A stretch of 64,000 bases of DNA from NCBI GenBank assembly GCA_027596075.1, contig JADGJC010000047.1:28724-92723 (forward strand), written 5' to 3'. Under the pieces are notes generated by a model that saw only the letters and a program-made list of their open reading frames with translations, was not told where the DNA came from and searched no databases. The stretch is from Rhizophlyctis rosea. Lineage: Eukaryota > Chytridiomycota > Chytridiomycetes > Rhizophlyctidales > Rhizophlyctidaceae. Of the stretch, positions 1 through 10,901 are shown piece after piece. The number at the start of each line of letters is the position of its first letter. Positions within the stretch are counted from its first letter, which is position 1. Made by a program: the position numbers and the translations under genes.

Positions 1-56
1 CATATGTCCCTCCCCCAAAGGGACGCCGGTGCAAGAAGTTTCTGATGTAAAAAGAA

Positions 57-155
57 TCCAAGCATGCTAAACTGCTCGCTGTAGATTTCAAGCATGCTAA
101 ACTGAATACCATATTCGAAGGCTATCTTTTCCTAAACTGAACACCATATTCGAAG
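57..155. repeat. Short imperfect direct repeats
   Basis: A block with core aagcatgctaaactg occurs near 60-74 and 90-104. A second block, ctaaactgaa followed by ccatattcgaag, occurs near 98-120 and 133-155. The second copy of the first block overlaps the first copy of the second. No gene is recognisable here. Confidence 0.7.
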
Positions 156-780
156 AACTTTTTCAATTCCTTGTTGGTTCAATATCCTCACCTTGATGAA
201 CAGTTACGACGGTGAAACAGAAACAGAAAGAAAGAGGGCGACCCTTAGCGCCTTATAGTTGATTTAAGCGGGGCAGCTCATTGCGGCAAAGTCAATTTCC
301 CCTTGGAATCCGGCAGCCGCAAGCGCAACTCGAATTGACCTTCAAGAATGAACGCCTGCCTACGTCCTTGCCGACCATGATCAATTGAGTGACGAGATGG
401 CGAGTCTATGTCAATCAGAGCCGTCTCAGATGGCAACATCCTCATTGCATACTTTGCATCATTTTTATCGTTTCACCTTAGTGTTCGGTTGATGTCGGTG
501 TAGTGGCCTAGTTCAGACAGACTCACATTGTGAATATACCGTAGTCTAAACATCAAGTGTCCAAAGGTTTCATTAGGATCAATCCTTTTTTTGGGATGCA
601 ACCGTCACGTTTGTCAATTGGTCGGGGTAAAATACACTCAATATACTTGACACTGCATACAGAGTGAAAACGATTTGAAGCAACTTTTGACTGCGCACTC
701 CATTTGACTAAATACATCAAGCAAGTCTTCGAGACTCTCCATGATATAAGGTGCTCGGCATTACCATATGTCCGCGCCCA
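156..780. other. No recognisable gene
   Basis: Only short, unconvincing open frames are present on either strand. I see no domain, tRNA or splice-linked coding series. The stretch is probably the 3' flank of the minus-strand membrane-protein gene that follows. Confidence 0.5.
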
Positions 781-909
781 ATCATTAGTAAGGGCTAAAT
801 ACATAGCTACTCTATTACAATAAGGCAAAAATAAACATACTATCAATCACTAGCAAGGACTAAGCACATAGCTACTCTATTACAATCAGGCACAAATCAA
901 CATACTATC
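781..909. repeat. Two-copy ~64-bp tandem repeat at a gene 3' end
   Basis: Copy 1 (781-844) and copy 2 (845-909) share a long identical core, catagctactctattacaat, and the same end, catactatc, with scattered substitutions elsewhere. Copy 2 includes the stop codon of the minus-strand membrane-protein gene (905-907), so the duplication extends the 3' end of that transcript. Confidence 0.8.
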
Positions 910-1603
910 CGGAGGCAACCTCCTGGTGGAACTCTGGCACTTCCATTAGAGAGACTTTGAGCTTTTGGCGCCGGGATCGGAAATAGACCATGCCAACAAT
1001 GGCGACAGCAATGGCAACCGCCCCAAGGCCCGCACCCACAGCAATTGCGACAGTATTTTGGCCAGCACCACCTGTACCGTCAGCGGACTGGTTGGCAGGC
1101 GTAGACGTGGTAGTTGGTGGTATGAGGGCAGACGGTGGTTGTGTTGTTGTGAACGAATCGGTGCTCTTCACAGTCGCTGGGAAAGTCGCCACTTGAGTGA
1201 ATGTGTAAGGACCGGTGTGGTAGCAGGAGGAGGAAAGCAGCCAAATATCGTTCACGCTTGTGTAGGTGACGGTTGACAGAGTCCAACCTGGAGCGTTTGT
1301 TGCGGTTGGGGATGGTGGCGCGCAGGTCGTGAGGGGGAGGACAGTCAACGTGCAAGTGTTGAGAAGAGTTGGTACGGCGGTATTCCAGGCGGTACGTGTT
1401 TTCGTTATTAGGATGTTTGTATCGGAGCATGCTGGGTAAATGCTTGTGGTGAGGGTGTAGGCTGGTTCGAAAGGCAGACATCCGCTCATTGTGAGGGGCG
1501 AGATGTCGGTGGGACATTCTGCGAGTGCCGGCCGAAGGTGGGCAGCTGCCAGCAGCAGCAGGACGATCGTGGACGAGGATGCTGACACGGTGGGTAAGGG
1601 CAT
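905..1603 (-). CDS. Ser/Thr-rich single-pass type I membrane protein
   Basis: I do not recognise the family. The 232-residue product starts with a signal-peptide-like hydrophobic stretch (about residues 8-28, VLLLLAAAHLRPALA). An ectodomain with about eight cysteines and many Thr, Ser and Pro residues follows. A glycine/alanine/valine-rich transmembrane helix (about 185-207, ending GMVYF) and a basic juxtamembrane RSRRQKLK with a short cytoplasmic tail complete it. This layout resembles fungal cell-surface sensors of the Mid2/WSC type in outline only. The first ATG is at 1603, since an upstream in-frame GTG is not needed. A G23 tract lies about 120 bp upstream. Its 3' end is duplicated in the tandem repeat at 781-909. 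Confidence 0.7.
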   Translation of the reverse strand: MPLPTVSASSSTIVLLLLAAAHLRPALAECPTDISPLTMSGCLPFEPAYTLTTSIYPACSDTNILITKTRTAWNTAVPTLLNTCTLTVLPLTTCAPPSPTATNAPGWTLSTVTYTSVNDIWLLSSSCYHTGPYTFTQVATFPATVKSTDSFTTTQPPSALIPPTTTSTPANQSADGTGGAGQNTVAIAVGAGLGAVAIAVAIVGMVYFRSRRQKLKVSLMEVPEFHQEVASG

Positions 1604-1721
1604 GTTAAACACCAGTTCTGACGCTTCAGGAAATTTACTGCAGTTGCTGCGGATGAGGTTTTAGAGCAGCTAGAGGAGGAAATCAAGTAAAAGGGCAGTA
1701 ATAACCGTAACAAAGCGAATA

Positions 1722-1744
1722 GGGGGGGGGGGGGGGGGGGGGGG
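1722..1744. repeat. Poly-G tract (23 bases)
   Basis: An uninterrupted run of 23 G lies upstream of the membrane-protein gene that ends at 1603. Its length is likely to vary between isolates or to be miscounted in assembly. Confidence 0.95.
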
Positions 1745-2435
1745 CGCCGCGTCCCGACTCCGAATCTTTGAGGCGCAGGTGCTCGTTCGGAGTTACAACT
1801 CCGTGCTTAGATGTGGGACACAAAGAAGGCGCACGCCGTCTTCAACTTGGTGTTGCCAGGCTGATACCAGCCGCTTCCGCGCCCTGTGCACTCTGTGCTT
1901 TGCTTATGGACAAGGTGGACGCACGGACACAGAGCGATTCCCCCAGTCGTACCAGCAAGCTCTACTGCATGGTGATCAGGTGTAGTCCTTACTCTGCACT
2001 GGCAATTGGAAGCGCCTTGGAGGATCTGAATTCCTTTTGGGAAAGTCTTGACGGAAAAGTCTCATCAAATCTTTCAACCGATGAATGCAAAAAATGACAG
2101 AATCTTGTGAAGACAGGTGGTTGGACTCTCCACATGACTCTGCCGTACATTTCATGGCTATGCCCCACCACTCAACGACCATCTTCGGCTCCATAGGTCC
2201 TGGTAGTGACTTCTGCTCTTGCCATTCCGCTTGGATGTGGGCATTAACGAAGCTCCTGTATATTCGTCGAGGCACGCCGGAATGACGGGCGAGGAAGTTG
2301 CAGACACCTCAAAGCGGTGCATATCTACTTCCAGCACCTGGATGCAGGAGCCGGCCGCAGCTCGAGCTTGCTATGATTACCAAATTTTACTGTCATCGAA
2401 ATTGGAAGGAACGTACAGCTGATGTGTAATTATCG
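1745..2435. other. Intergenic, no supported gene
   Basis: Open frames of 60-110 codons occur on both strands, but none shows a recognisable domain or splice-linked continuation. It lies between the start of a surface-protein gene and the 3' end of the TIR-NACHT-WD40 gene. Confidence 0.5.
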
Positions 2436-5400
2436 CTAATTGCGCCATCCCTTGATAAATGTAGCTTGGCCCTTACTCCCAAACACTACAATGATATCCC
2501 GGTCTAATCTAGCTGTTCCTCGGTGCTGAGGAGGAAGCCATCCAACCAAATCACTCCCACTTTGCACCCAGCTTTCCCCTTCTGCTTGGACTGCACGGCT
2601 TTCCTCGAGGTATCGGCGTTTGTAAAATCTCGCCTCTTCCCACTCCACGTCCCTATGGGCAGGTAGTCCCAAATGCAGCCCTGTTCCTTCATCTCCTCCT
2701 GTAACTTTCCCGTTTTTGCTCTGCTTTGCGTTGAGAACGCGATCGATTTCCGGAATCGTCCAACATTTACACTTCCATCTCTTCCCATCTGACGATGCTG
2801 TGAGGATGGTTGGTACGTCTAAAGCCGAGTAACTCCATGTTTTCTGCCACATCCATGCCGCGTACATCTCATAAAGACGCTCCCCAGCTGCAACACATAT
2901 GACTGGAGCTACATGTCCTTGCAGCGTCGTCACCAGCTTCCCCGTAACTGAATCCCACACTCTCGCCGTCCTGTCCGCCGACCCCGTAACCACGAAAGGT
3001 CTGCTGATCGTCACTGATTCCACGGAATCTTCGTGCCCGTCCAGTGTCAACACTAGTTTCCCACTACCAGCATCCCAGATTTTCGCCGATTTGTCACTGG
3101 ATCCTGTTATAATAAGTTCCCCATCTTCACTGACGGCGACCGATGTGACATGACCGTTGTGACCTTCCAGCACTCTCTGACTCTTTTCGAATGTTCCACT
3201 CCCCAAATCCCACACCTTGGCTGCCCAATCACTTGATGCTGTCAGCAAGCGGTTCCCGTCGGAGGTCATGGCTACTGATGTGACGCCGCCCCTGTGCCCA
3301 TCCAGCGTCTTCACAACCTGCCCCGTCCGCAAATCCCATATCCTAGACACCCAATCACGTGCTCCCGTTGCAATGAAACTCCCATCATCGCTGATAGCTA
3401 TAGAATGGACCAAATAGGAATGCCGTAATGTCCGCAGCAGTCCTCCATCGTTCATGTTCCATATTTTGACTGAACCGTCGTCCGATCCTGTGGCAATGCA
3501 ACTTCCTCTACTGTTAACAGCCACCGATGTGACATAGTTGCTATGCCCATTCAATGTCATCACAAGTCTCCCATTGTTGATCTCCCAGACTTTGGCGCTT
3601 CCGTCGTGCGATCCGGTCACAGCACGATTTCCAACGCCGCATGTAGCCACCGAAGTGATCTGATCTCTATGTCCTTTCAGCAACTGCACGATTTCACCAC
3701 TTTCCATACTCCACACTCTGCCCGTCCAGTCTCCAACTGTCACGATGTGCCTGCCATCGCTGTTGATGGCCACCCCCACAACTGAGGTGCCATATCCGTC
3801 CACAATAAGAGTCCGCAGTAGCTTTCCAGTGTGCAAATCCCACACCTTCGTTGTCTTGTCGTCCGATCCTGTCACAATGCAACTTCCCCCAACAGCTACA
3901 GATGTAACAAATCCCTTGTGTCCGTAAAGTGTGCTCACAAGCCGTCCGCTCTCCATATTCCACACTCGCGCCGTTTGGTCGTCCGAACCTGTCACTATGC
4001 GTTTCCCGTCACGGCTGATGGTCACGGCATTTACATGATCGGTGTGCCCTTCCAATGTCTGCAGACAACGGGACCAGTGGGAATCGAGGCCTTTGATGAC
4101 AATAGGCAATTGCTGATTTTCGGGTTTTTGGCGGTAGGATATGCTCAGCTGCGTTTGGTCAGGACAGAAAGGTAATGCCGACCAACGAACATGCGCAGCG
4201 CTGAGGGTAATCGGCACCTTGAATTCCCGCAAGAAACGCCAAGCGTCGTATGCCAGTCTTTCCCATTCCTGGAAGAACCTGTTAGAAGCTCCATAAAGCG
4301 AAATTTCATTCTCCAGGGTCATGCCTGATCTGTTCCATGTTTGTCCATCCATCTTGTGAAAAGGAACAATTTGGGAATCACGGCTTCCACCTTTTCTAGG
4401 ACACTCAAGGCCTCGAACCAGTCAAGCAACTTCGTCGCCAAGAATGTTTGTAGCAAAGGAAAGAGGGAGTCGAGGTCGGCGTCAGCGCATGTGATATGGT
4501 CTATACAGAATTCCGTGGCATATAAGAGGTGACGAGGAAAGTTCACTTGAACTCGTTCTGCCAGATCAGGTATGTCCGTGTTTCGTTCTTGGCGAGAGAT
4601 GTTGCACATATTCGGTTGAAGCAGATCATTCAAAGTGTGGAGACATTTTGTCGCAACCATTGCATGTGCGCGTGCAGGTTCAACTAGTATTTGTGGATCG
4701 TCACATTTGGTGGTACTTGTCAAATAATCTGGAATCAAAGTTGATGTCAAGTTGAGGAAATTGTAGCTCAAAATCATATGGACCCTCACCAGTCAATGAC
4801 TTGTGGCGGACTTTTACCGCCTCATCATTCTTGATGATACCCGTAACCTGGTTTAGAGCAATCTTTACATCGTCATGAGGCAGCCTCAGAAGATCAGCGA
4901 TGGCACGTGTGCTTAGCGGTTCCTGACCCACGATTACTGTGCGGACGACCTCCATAATGACGGGATACGAATCAAATGCGTTCCGGAGTGTAGCCTTATA
5001 CAGGAAATTGACGTCGGACGGTAGGTTTTCCAAAAGTCGAAGCATTTCCCTCCCATCCGACGCCCGACTCAGGTACGATTCAGCAACTGTCAGCCAAACA
5101 AAGACCCCGGCGCTCTTCTCCACCATCGTGTCACGGAGTGAAGCCAACTCTCTCGGTCCCAGTTCGAGATTCAATCCTTTGAGCATGGCACCCGCTTTGA
5201 CTTCCAGATCTTGCACGTTGTCGCGTTCTTTAGGATCCAATAGGCGCCATGGTTGAAGGCGTTGAAAGGCATCCGTGATATCCTTCTCCATCCGACTCGT
5301 CATAAAGATCTTGACGAAAGACGGCAATTTGGCGCATTCCACTGAGAGAACATTCAGTATCTCCTGCCGGTGATCCTCCTGCCCACACTCTACCGGAAAG

Positions 5401-7538
5401 AAAGCATTAGATGTGTGCTACACTATTGAATCATTAGAAGTACTAACCGTCCACAGCATCGACAACAATGACAACGGTTGAGCTTAAATCAGACACGACA
5501 TTGAGTGGATCCCGAACAAGAGCGTCAAATTGCTGCGGGATGGGCTTTGTCACTATATCGCCATTTTGCGAGAGGAAATTGTCAAGGTAGAGCGCAATCC
5601 GGTGGTCCCAATGGACAAGGCCGCACGCAATGGTATGAACCAAGTTCTGTGCAAACAAAAAGAATATAGATGCTTAGATATAGTGTTTAGCGGTGGCACA
5701 GATCGAAGCCAATAGGAAATACGTCTTGGATATTCACCTTAGCGTCTCTTCGGCTGACATCATCATGTTTGCAAAAGAACGCGGCACCCAGTTGTAAGTC
5801 GCCCTTCAGTCCATCTATCACCATAGCCGCCATCACGGATTTCCCCACTCCTGGATCACCCTTCAACCAGAAGACTCGAGATGATCTATCATTCAGCCAC
5901 TCAGATATCTCGTCAAGGAGCCAGCCTCGAGTTCCCTCTTGATGGGCTTGTCGAAGCCGTCTCTGTTCGTCTTCAAAATTCAAAGGTCGAAGCGCTGTGT
6001 TGATTCGGCGTGTTGCTGCAGTAACTGTTATCGTGTCCACTTCCGACCTTTTAATATTGGTGCTGCGTTCTCTTGATGCTCGCGCATGTATTTCCCTGGC
6101 ATCTCGTGCTATGCTAGTATGCGCAATAGGTAAGCTGAAGGGTGAGATTTCAGTATGCAGGAAGGCAAGACTTACTCTCGGACATCTTCTGGCCAGCGTT
6201 CAACGGCTTGGAGTTTCATGATTGTTTCGATGACACCTCTAATGGTATGCCTCTTTGGACTTTCCGGATGTACGTGGTGGGTATCTGGGTATTGAGCAAG
6301 GGAATTGTCGAAATCCTCAAAAAAGCGCCTAGGGACACTGGTGCAATTCCCGTCCTTAGTCGCGACAGTCTTTCTATGTCCCACAAAAACGGGCAGAATG
6401 TACGACTCCGATCTATCTAATTGGTCCAATGCAATTTCCCACTGCGAATACAGGCATAACATCACTAAGGCTGCTCAAACGAGAAGTGTGGATGCATTAG
6501 CCACACCTTACCTCTAACAGCAGATTATCTGGGGTTTTGTCCGCATCTCTGATACGCTCTAACGCTTGCAAGGAACATAAGAGGATGATCACGCGAGATC
6601 TTAGCAACCCTTGAAGGAAACCACGCTGCCACGCTTCACCAAGAACCAAACAATCTCTGCATATAGGATTGGAGCGGAATTGTCAATGACGGAAGAGACG
6701 CATTTACTGCTTTTGCACATTTGTTACTCACTTATCCACAAAACAATGGTGATTGGCAGCCCCTCGTTTCTCTGGTCGTGATAGCTTCGACCCCAATTCC
6801 ACAGCAAGGGATGCATCAGCCGACACACGGTAACTGTAGACCCGTCACGGTGATGAAAGCGCCTTTCACATATCAATCTGAAAGACAATCATAGCTGTTA
6901 CCTGACAAAATATTCGTGATTGTCATAATTTTCGCGACATTTCCATCCATGTACAACATCAATAGATGTCACGGGGTGCAAGTCTTTGTCATCCACATCA
7001 TCTACAACTGCCCTGCGACTGAGTGCTCGAAATGATGATAATAGGCTTCGAAGGATTTCTTACTCGGGTTTGACTCATGGCTATGTGGAACAAGTATATT
7101 GGGCTTTGGGGACGACGTTCGCGAAGATGGTGGAGTTGGTATAGGAACTGAAGATTTGTCAAAACAGTTCCAGTTTTTCCCCATCAGATCAGTCAAAAAC
7201 TCCAAAACTCAACCCCGCCGAAAGCAAGCTACTTGCCTTCATCTATAAGGACCACCTGAAAGTCCGTCACCCCATCCTCGATAGTCTCGTGCAAAGCGTC
7301 AATTGTGCCAACAAATAGCTGTCTTCCGGCTTCGACAAAGTTGAGCTCAAAATCGACTCCATTTGCAAGGCCCAACCGGTCGCGGATCTACGCAACATGT
7401 AAATAAACAAAAACTAACCTACGCCGACGAGTTGAGATTTTATATAAACACCTTGGCTTTCACCGCGTCAAAGTCACCGGCATCAGCGTCGACCCGGACC
7501 TCCCGTTCCCCTAGCTTCACATATACTCTTCTGGGCAT
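2436..7538 (-). CDS. Beta-grasp/TIR/NACHT/WD40 STAND protein (NLR-like)
   Basis: Twelve inferred exons (7538-7452, 7387-7237, 7147-7064, 7007-6902, 6833-6732, 6656-6512, 6441-6176, 6134-5738, 5646-5448, 5389-4790, 4728-4391, 4352-2436) join in frame to 1,463 residues. Residues 1-80 look like a ubiquitin-type beta-grasp fold (starts MPRRVYVKLGEREV). A TIR domain (about 137-310) shows EYFVSYRVSAD, then DKDCLVLGEAW, then LLLEWEIAL with Glu227 aligned to the catalytic Glu of TIR NADases, then ILPVFVG. The NACHT domain has Walker A GDPGVGKS (about 406-413), Walker B VVIVVDAVDE (about 502-511) and sensor-like FMTSRME. A helical region with HKSLTDYL follows, then ten WD40 repeats (about 920-1330). 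By family knowledge the WD40 part senses a ligand, NACHT oligomerises with ATP and TIR signals or cleaves NAD+. Intron 2 is GC-AG (AG|GCAAGT) and the last intron is only 38 bases. The start is supported by an in-frame stop two codons upstream. Confidence 0.85.
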
Positions 7539-8352
7539 CTTTCACCGTGCACAAGCGCAACATTGGGGGACGATATGGTAAACCAGTTGTCGCCGTCACA
7601 CGGCTTCAGAGCCTTCCAGGTTACTGTAGGAAGGGTTAGAGGAAGTGAAGATGCTCGCTTCTTTTACGATTTTGCATCTTGAGTTGGCCTCTGAGTTGGA
7701 CCGCCAGAGGCTCAGATCTCTAGACCTCCGAATCTTCTACAACTTGTGTGACAAACTTGACGACTCAGCCCACAAGGACGAGAAGGACGAAGGATTTTTT
7801 ATTTTGACGACAAGGGGCGCAAGCCGTCCTGGAAGTTGAAGATGGAGACGCCGTGCCTGCAACTCATAATTTGGAAGGAAGGAGTGCTGGTGGTAGCAGT
7901 CTACCAGACAGAGCTTCTCATGACAGAAGTTATGAAATCTGTATGGAACAATGAACCAGTCGCTGCTTTACGGACGTCCACTATCTGGGGCCCGGTGCAC
8001 GTGATTTTTACTGGTTGATGACTATCCTCACCCTCGCGGTTGTTCTCCCATGTCCTGCCCCATCGACATTGCTCCCTTTCTCCCACCAACGATTGATTTG
8101 AAGGCGCAACCTTACGACTGACCTTGAATGTCAGTTTGTCCAAGCAATATCAAGTCACCTTGCTCAAGAGTCTGCTTCCGCGCTAATCCAGCATTTTCTG
8201 GAGTGGCAGGTACAATTGTCCACCTGCCGGATCTTGCTCAGTTCCCATACTACGCCACTCAGTTGGTTGAATAGACGCCAAGACCGTAAAGTCTTCTTCT
8301 TCTTCCCAGCATCAGTTCTTCGACGTCGCGCGACAGAAACCCTACTTTCACC
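7539..8352. other. Divergent intergenic region
   Basis: About 0.8 kb separates the divergently transcribed TIR-NACHT-WD40 gene and F-box/ankyrin gene. It must hold both promoters, but I see no clear TATA box and no supported coding exon. Confidence 0.5.
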
Positions 8353-10260
8353 ATGTCCCTCCAACCCGAGCTTCCACCTGAAACCGTCCTCCACATCTGC
8401 CGACTATCCTTTGGCCCTTCAGGCAACAATCTACGGAATAGCTGCAAAAAACTCCGAGCACTTATCAAGGCTGATGATGTAGCTTGGGGGCATGCCGGTT
8501 TCCTAGAGCACACGGTGGGCGTTAGCAAATGTTGGACATGGGCTGTGGAAAAGTGGCACACTGAGGTGCTCCGTGCGTACATTTTGGACGTGCCAACAGC
8601 CTCGTTATCGTTTGCATTGAGGGGTGCCGCTTGGGAAGGGGATACCGATCTCGCCGGCCTCTTGCTGGGGGCCGGTGCCGTTGTGGATAGCCACGCGCTG
8701 GAGCATGCAGCATCAAGGGGGCATATGGACTTAGTGCGAACTTTCTTAGGGACCGGTCTTAGTTTGGACGCAATTGCTCACGCCATAAGTTGGACAGTGG
8801 CAATAGGCGATGCAAGGATGGCGGAACTTCTATTGGCACACTACGACGGAATCACGGAAAACGGGGGTCGGTGGTTATCTCGCGCCGCAAAGGAGGGCAA
8901 TGTTGAATTGGCTAGAATTTTGTTGGCGGCGGGGGCTAATATCCTCCACGATAACGGGTCAATCCTCTGGGAGGCTATGGAGAATGGCCATGTCAAAACA
9001 GTTACGTTACTGTTAGAGGCGGGGCAGCGTCTGGAGGGAAATGAGCGGCGTGACTACTTGAAGGAAGCGCTAGTGTGGGCTGTTACGTGGATGGGACTGC
9101 CAATTGTTCAGATGCTGTTAGAGTGGGATGTTGATGACCGGGAAGTCTACGATGGTGGACTTCTAGGAGCGATTGCCTGTATGAGAGTCGGAAATCGTAA
9201 AGGCATTGTTGGTGGCAAGGGGAACCCCCAATATGATCGGCGAATATGGGCCATACCATAGTGTATCGGCTTTGGGAGTTGCTGCAAGTGTAGGTAGTGT
9301 GGAGATGGTGCAACTCCTCCTGGACGCTGGGGCGGACATTCACATCAATAAGGACGACGCCCTTGTTAACGGAGCGGAAGGAGGGCATTCGGAAGTAGTT
9401 GCATTCTTGCTCAGGGCAGGAGCAGATATTCACACGCAAGAGGATAGACCATTGCGTGTAGCGGCCACATCAGGGAGCACCTGCATCGTGCAAGTCCTAC
9501 TGGCGGCCGGTTCCAATTCACCACCCGCACTCACTCGCGCTTTGGCAGGTGCAGCTGGAAATGACCACGCAAAATCCATCAAGGTTTTGGTAGACGCTGG
9601 TGCAGACCCTTTCAGTGGGGCTGAACACTACAATTGGGCCAATTCAGCACGTCTCCGCCCGTTCGATGCCATTCAAGCCCTTTTAGAAGCCGGTGCCTAC
9701 CCCAATGGAACCGCTTTGGTATCCGTCATGTGTTTCGCTGCAGCCTCCGGAAACCTTCTCATTGTATCCCTCCTCCTATCCACCTCGGATAAGGAAGATC
9801 CCCACTTCACCTGGGCTATCGACGCGGCGTAGCTGGATGCTTGCCTGCAACGGCAAGCGGACGTCGTTGCGAAGTTTCTGGAAGTTGGTGGGGCTCGGTA
9901 CGATGTTGTGGGGCAGAAGTTACAGGAAAAGGTGGATGACGAGGTGTATGACCAAGCGGATAAGATTGGAATAAGCAGATGTGGGAAGATATGGATTCTA
10001 TGTACGAGGGGCGGGCGGAAGCTTGGGCTAGAAGGCGGTTCGAAGGGGCGATATTGGTATTGCGGGCGGGTAAAATGCGGTATAATCGGATTCGGAAGGT
10101 TATTTTGGGACGGTTGTGGAACAGGGGGGACTGGGATTGCGATTGTTTTGAGTGTGGGGATTGTATGGATATGGAGGGTAGGTTTTCGGAAGTAAGTAGC
10201 TATGCGGACAGCGGCTCAGAAGACGAGCAGGGACCGGACGGTAATGGTTCCGAAATCTGA
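8353..10260 (+). pseudogene. F-box-like/ankyrin-repeat gene with several disruptions
   Basis: The reading starts at 8353 with an F-box-like segment (LPPETVLHICRLSF, residues 5-18) followed by ankyrin repeats. The frame breaks near 9180: ankyrin helix residues EIVKALLVARG continue in the next frame, so a single-base indel is likelier than an intron. The second frame carries more ankyrin repeats to a TAG at 9830-9832. Beyond this the same frame stays ankyrin-like (ADVVAKFLEVGG), so the TAG looks like a nonsense mutation. A further shift near 9945-9979 leads into an acidic, Cys-containing tail ending at 10260; a 35-base intron (GTGTAT to GCAG) could explain that one. Intact relatives would be substrate adaptors of SCF-type ubiquitin ligases. 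Assembly error is the alternative to true decay. Confidence 0.65.
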
Positions 10261-10901
10261 TCGTTGTTGGGGTAGCAGGCAAATCTGGGTTAGTGGGGTG
10301 GACACTTGCCTATTGTAATATACATATCTTGGCCGGTAATATGATTATCACGGAATTGAAGAGCACAGATTTGTAAGGTCTGGGCAATCGACACTCGGAC
10401 ACCAGGGATTGGCTTTACTCAATATTTGTGTTCCAAATGAAGCAACTGTTGACTGTACATGGCATCGTCCAACAATTTGTGTTCCGCCTCACCCCAACGA
10501 ACACTGTTCCACGTTATGTCCTAAAGATATATATGTGACATATCCAGGTCCAATTCACCATCATTACCCAGAAGGTTTGTAAAACAGAATTGAAGCCCCC
10601 CCACAAAGGACACTCAACATCAAAAATGTTTGTACTTATCATATTCCTGTCTGAATCAATAAATAAAGTTACACGAGTGTTGTCACGAGCGAGGCAAACC
10701 CAATTTCGGCATTCCTATCATCTCGTCCTTCCCCAAATGCATATGCATCAGTGCGTTCCCCGTAATGGAAACGTCAAACCCATCCCATCCCGAATTGTAT
10801 TCGCCGATTACCAAATTGTGCTTGTTCCCCATGTACCTACCGCCCCCAATTGCCCCTCCAGTTACTATGCCCACCCGACCTTCTATCTGGTGGTGGGTCA
10901 A
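10261..10901. other. Convergent 3' flanking region
   Basis: AT-rich sequence between the 3' ends of a plus-strand ankyrin gene and a minus-strand gene. No coding or RNA feature is recognised. Confidence 0.5.

Noticed and set aside
9179..9218. Possible 40-base intron (GTATGA to GGCAAG) in the ankyrin gene
   Set aside because: It would remove conserved ankyrin helix residues that are intact in the next frame; a single-base indel explains the data better.
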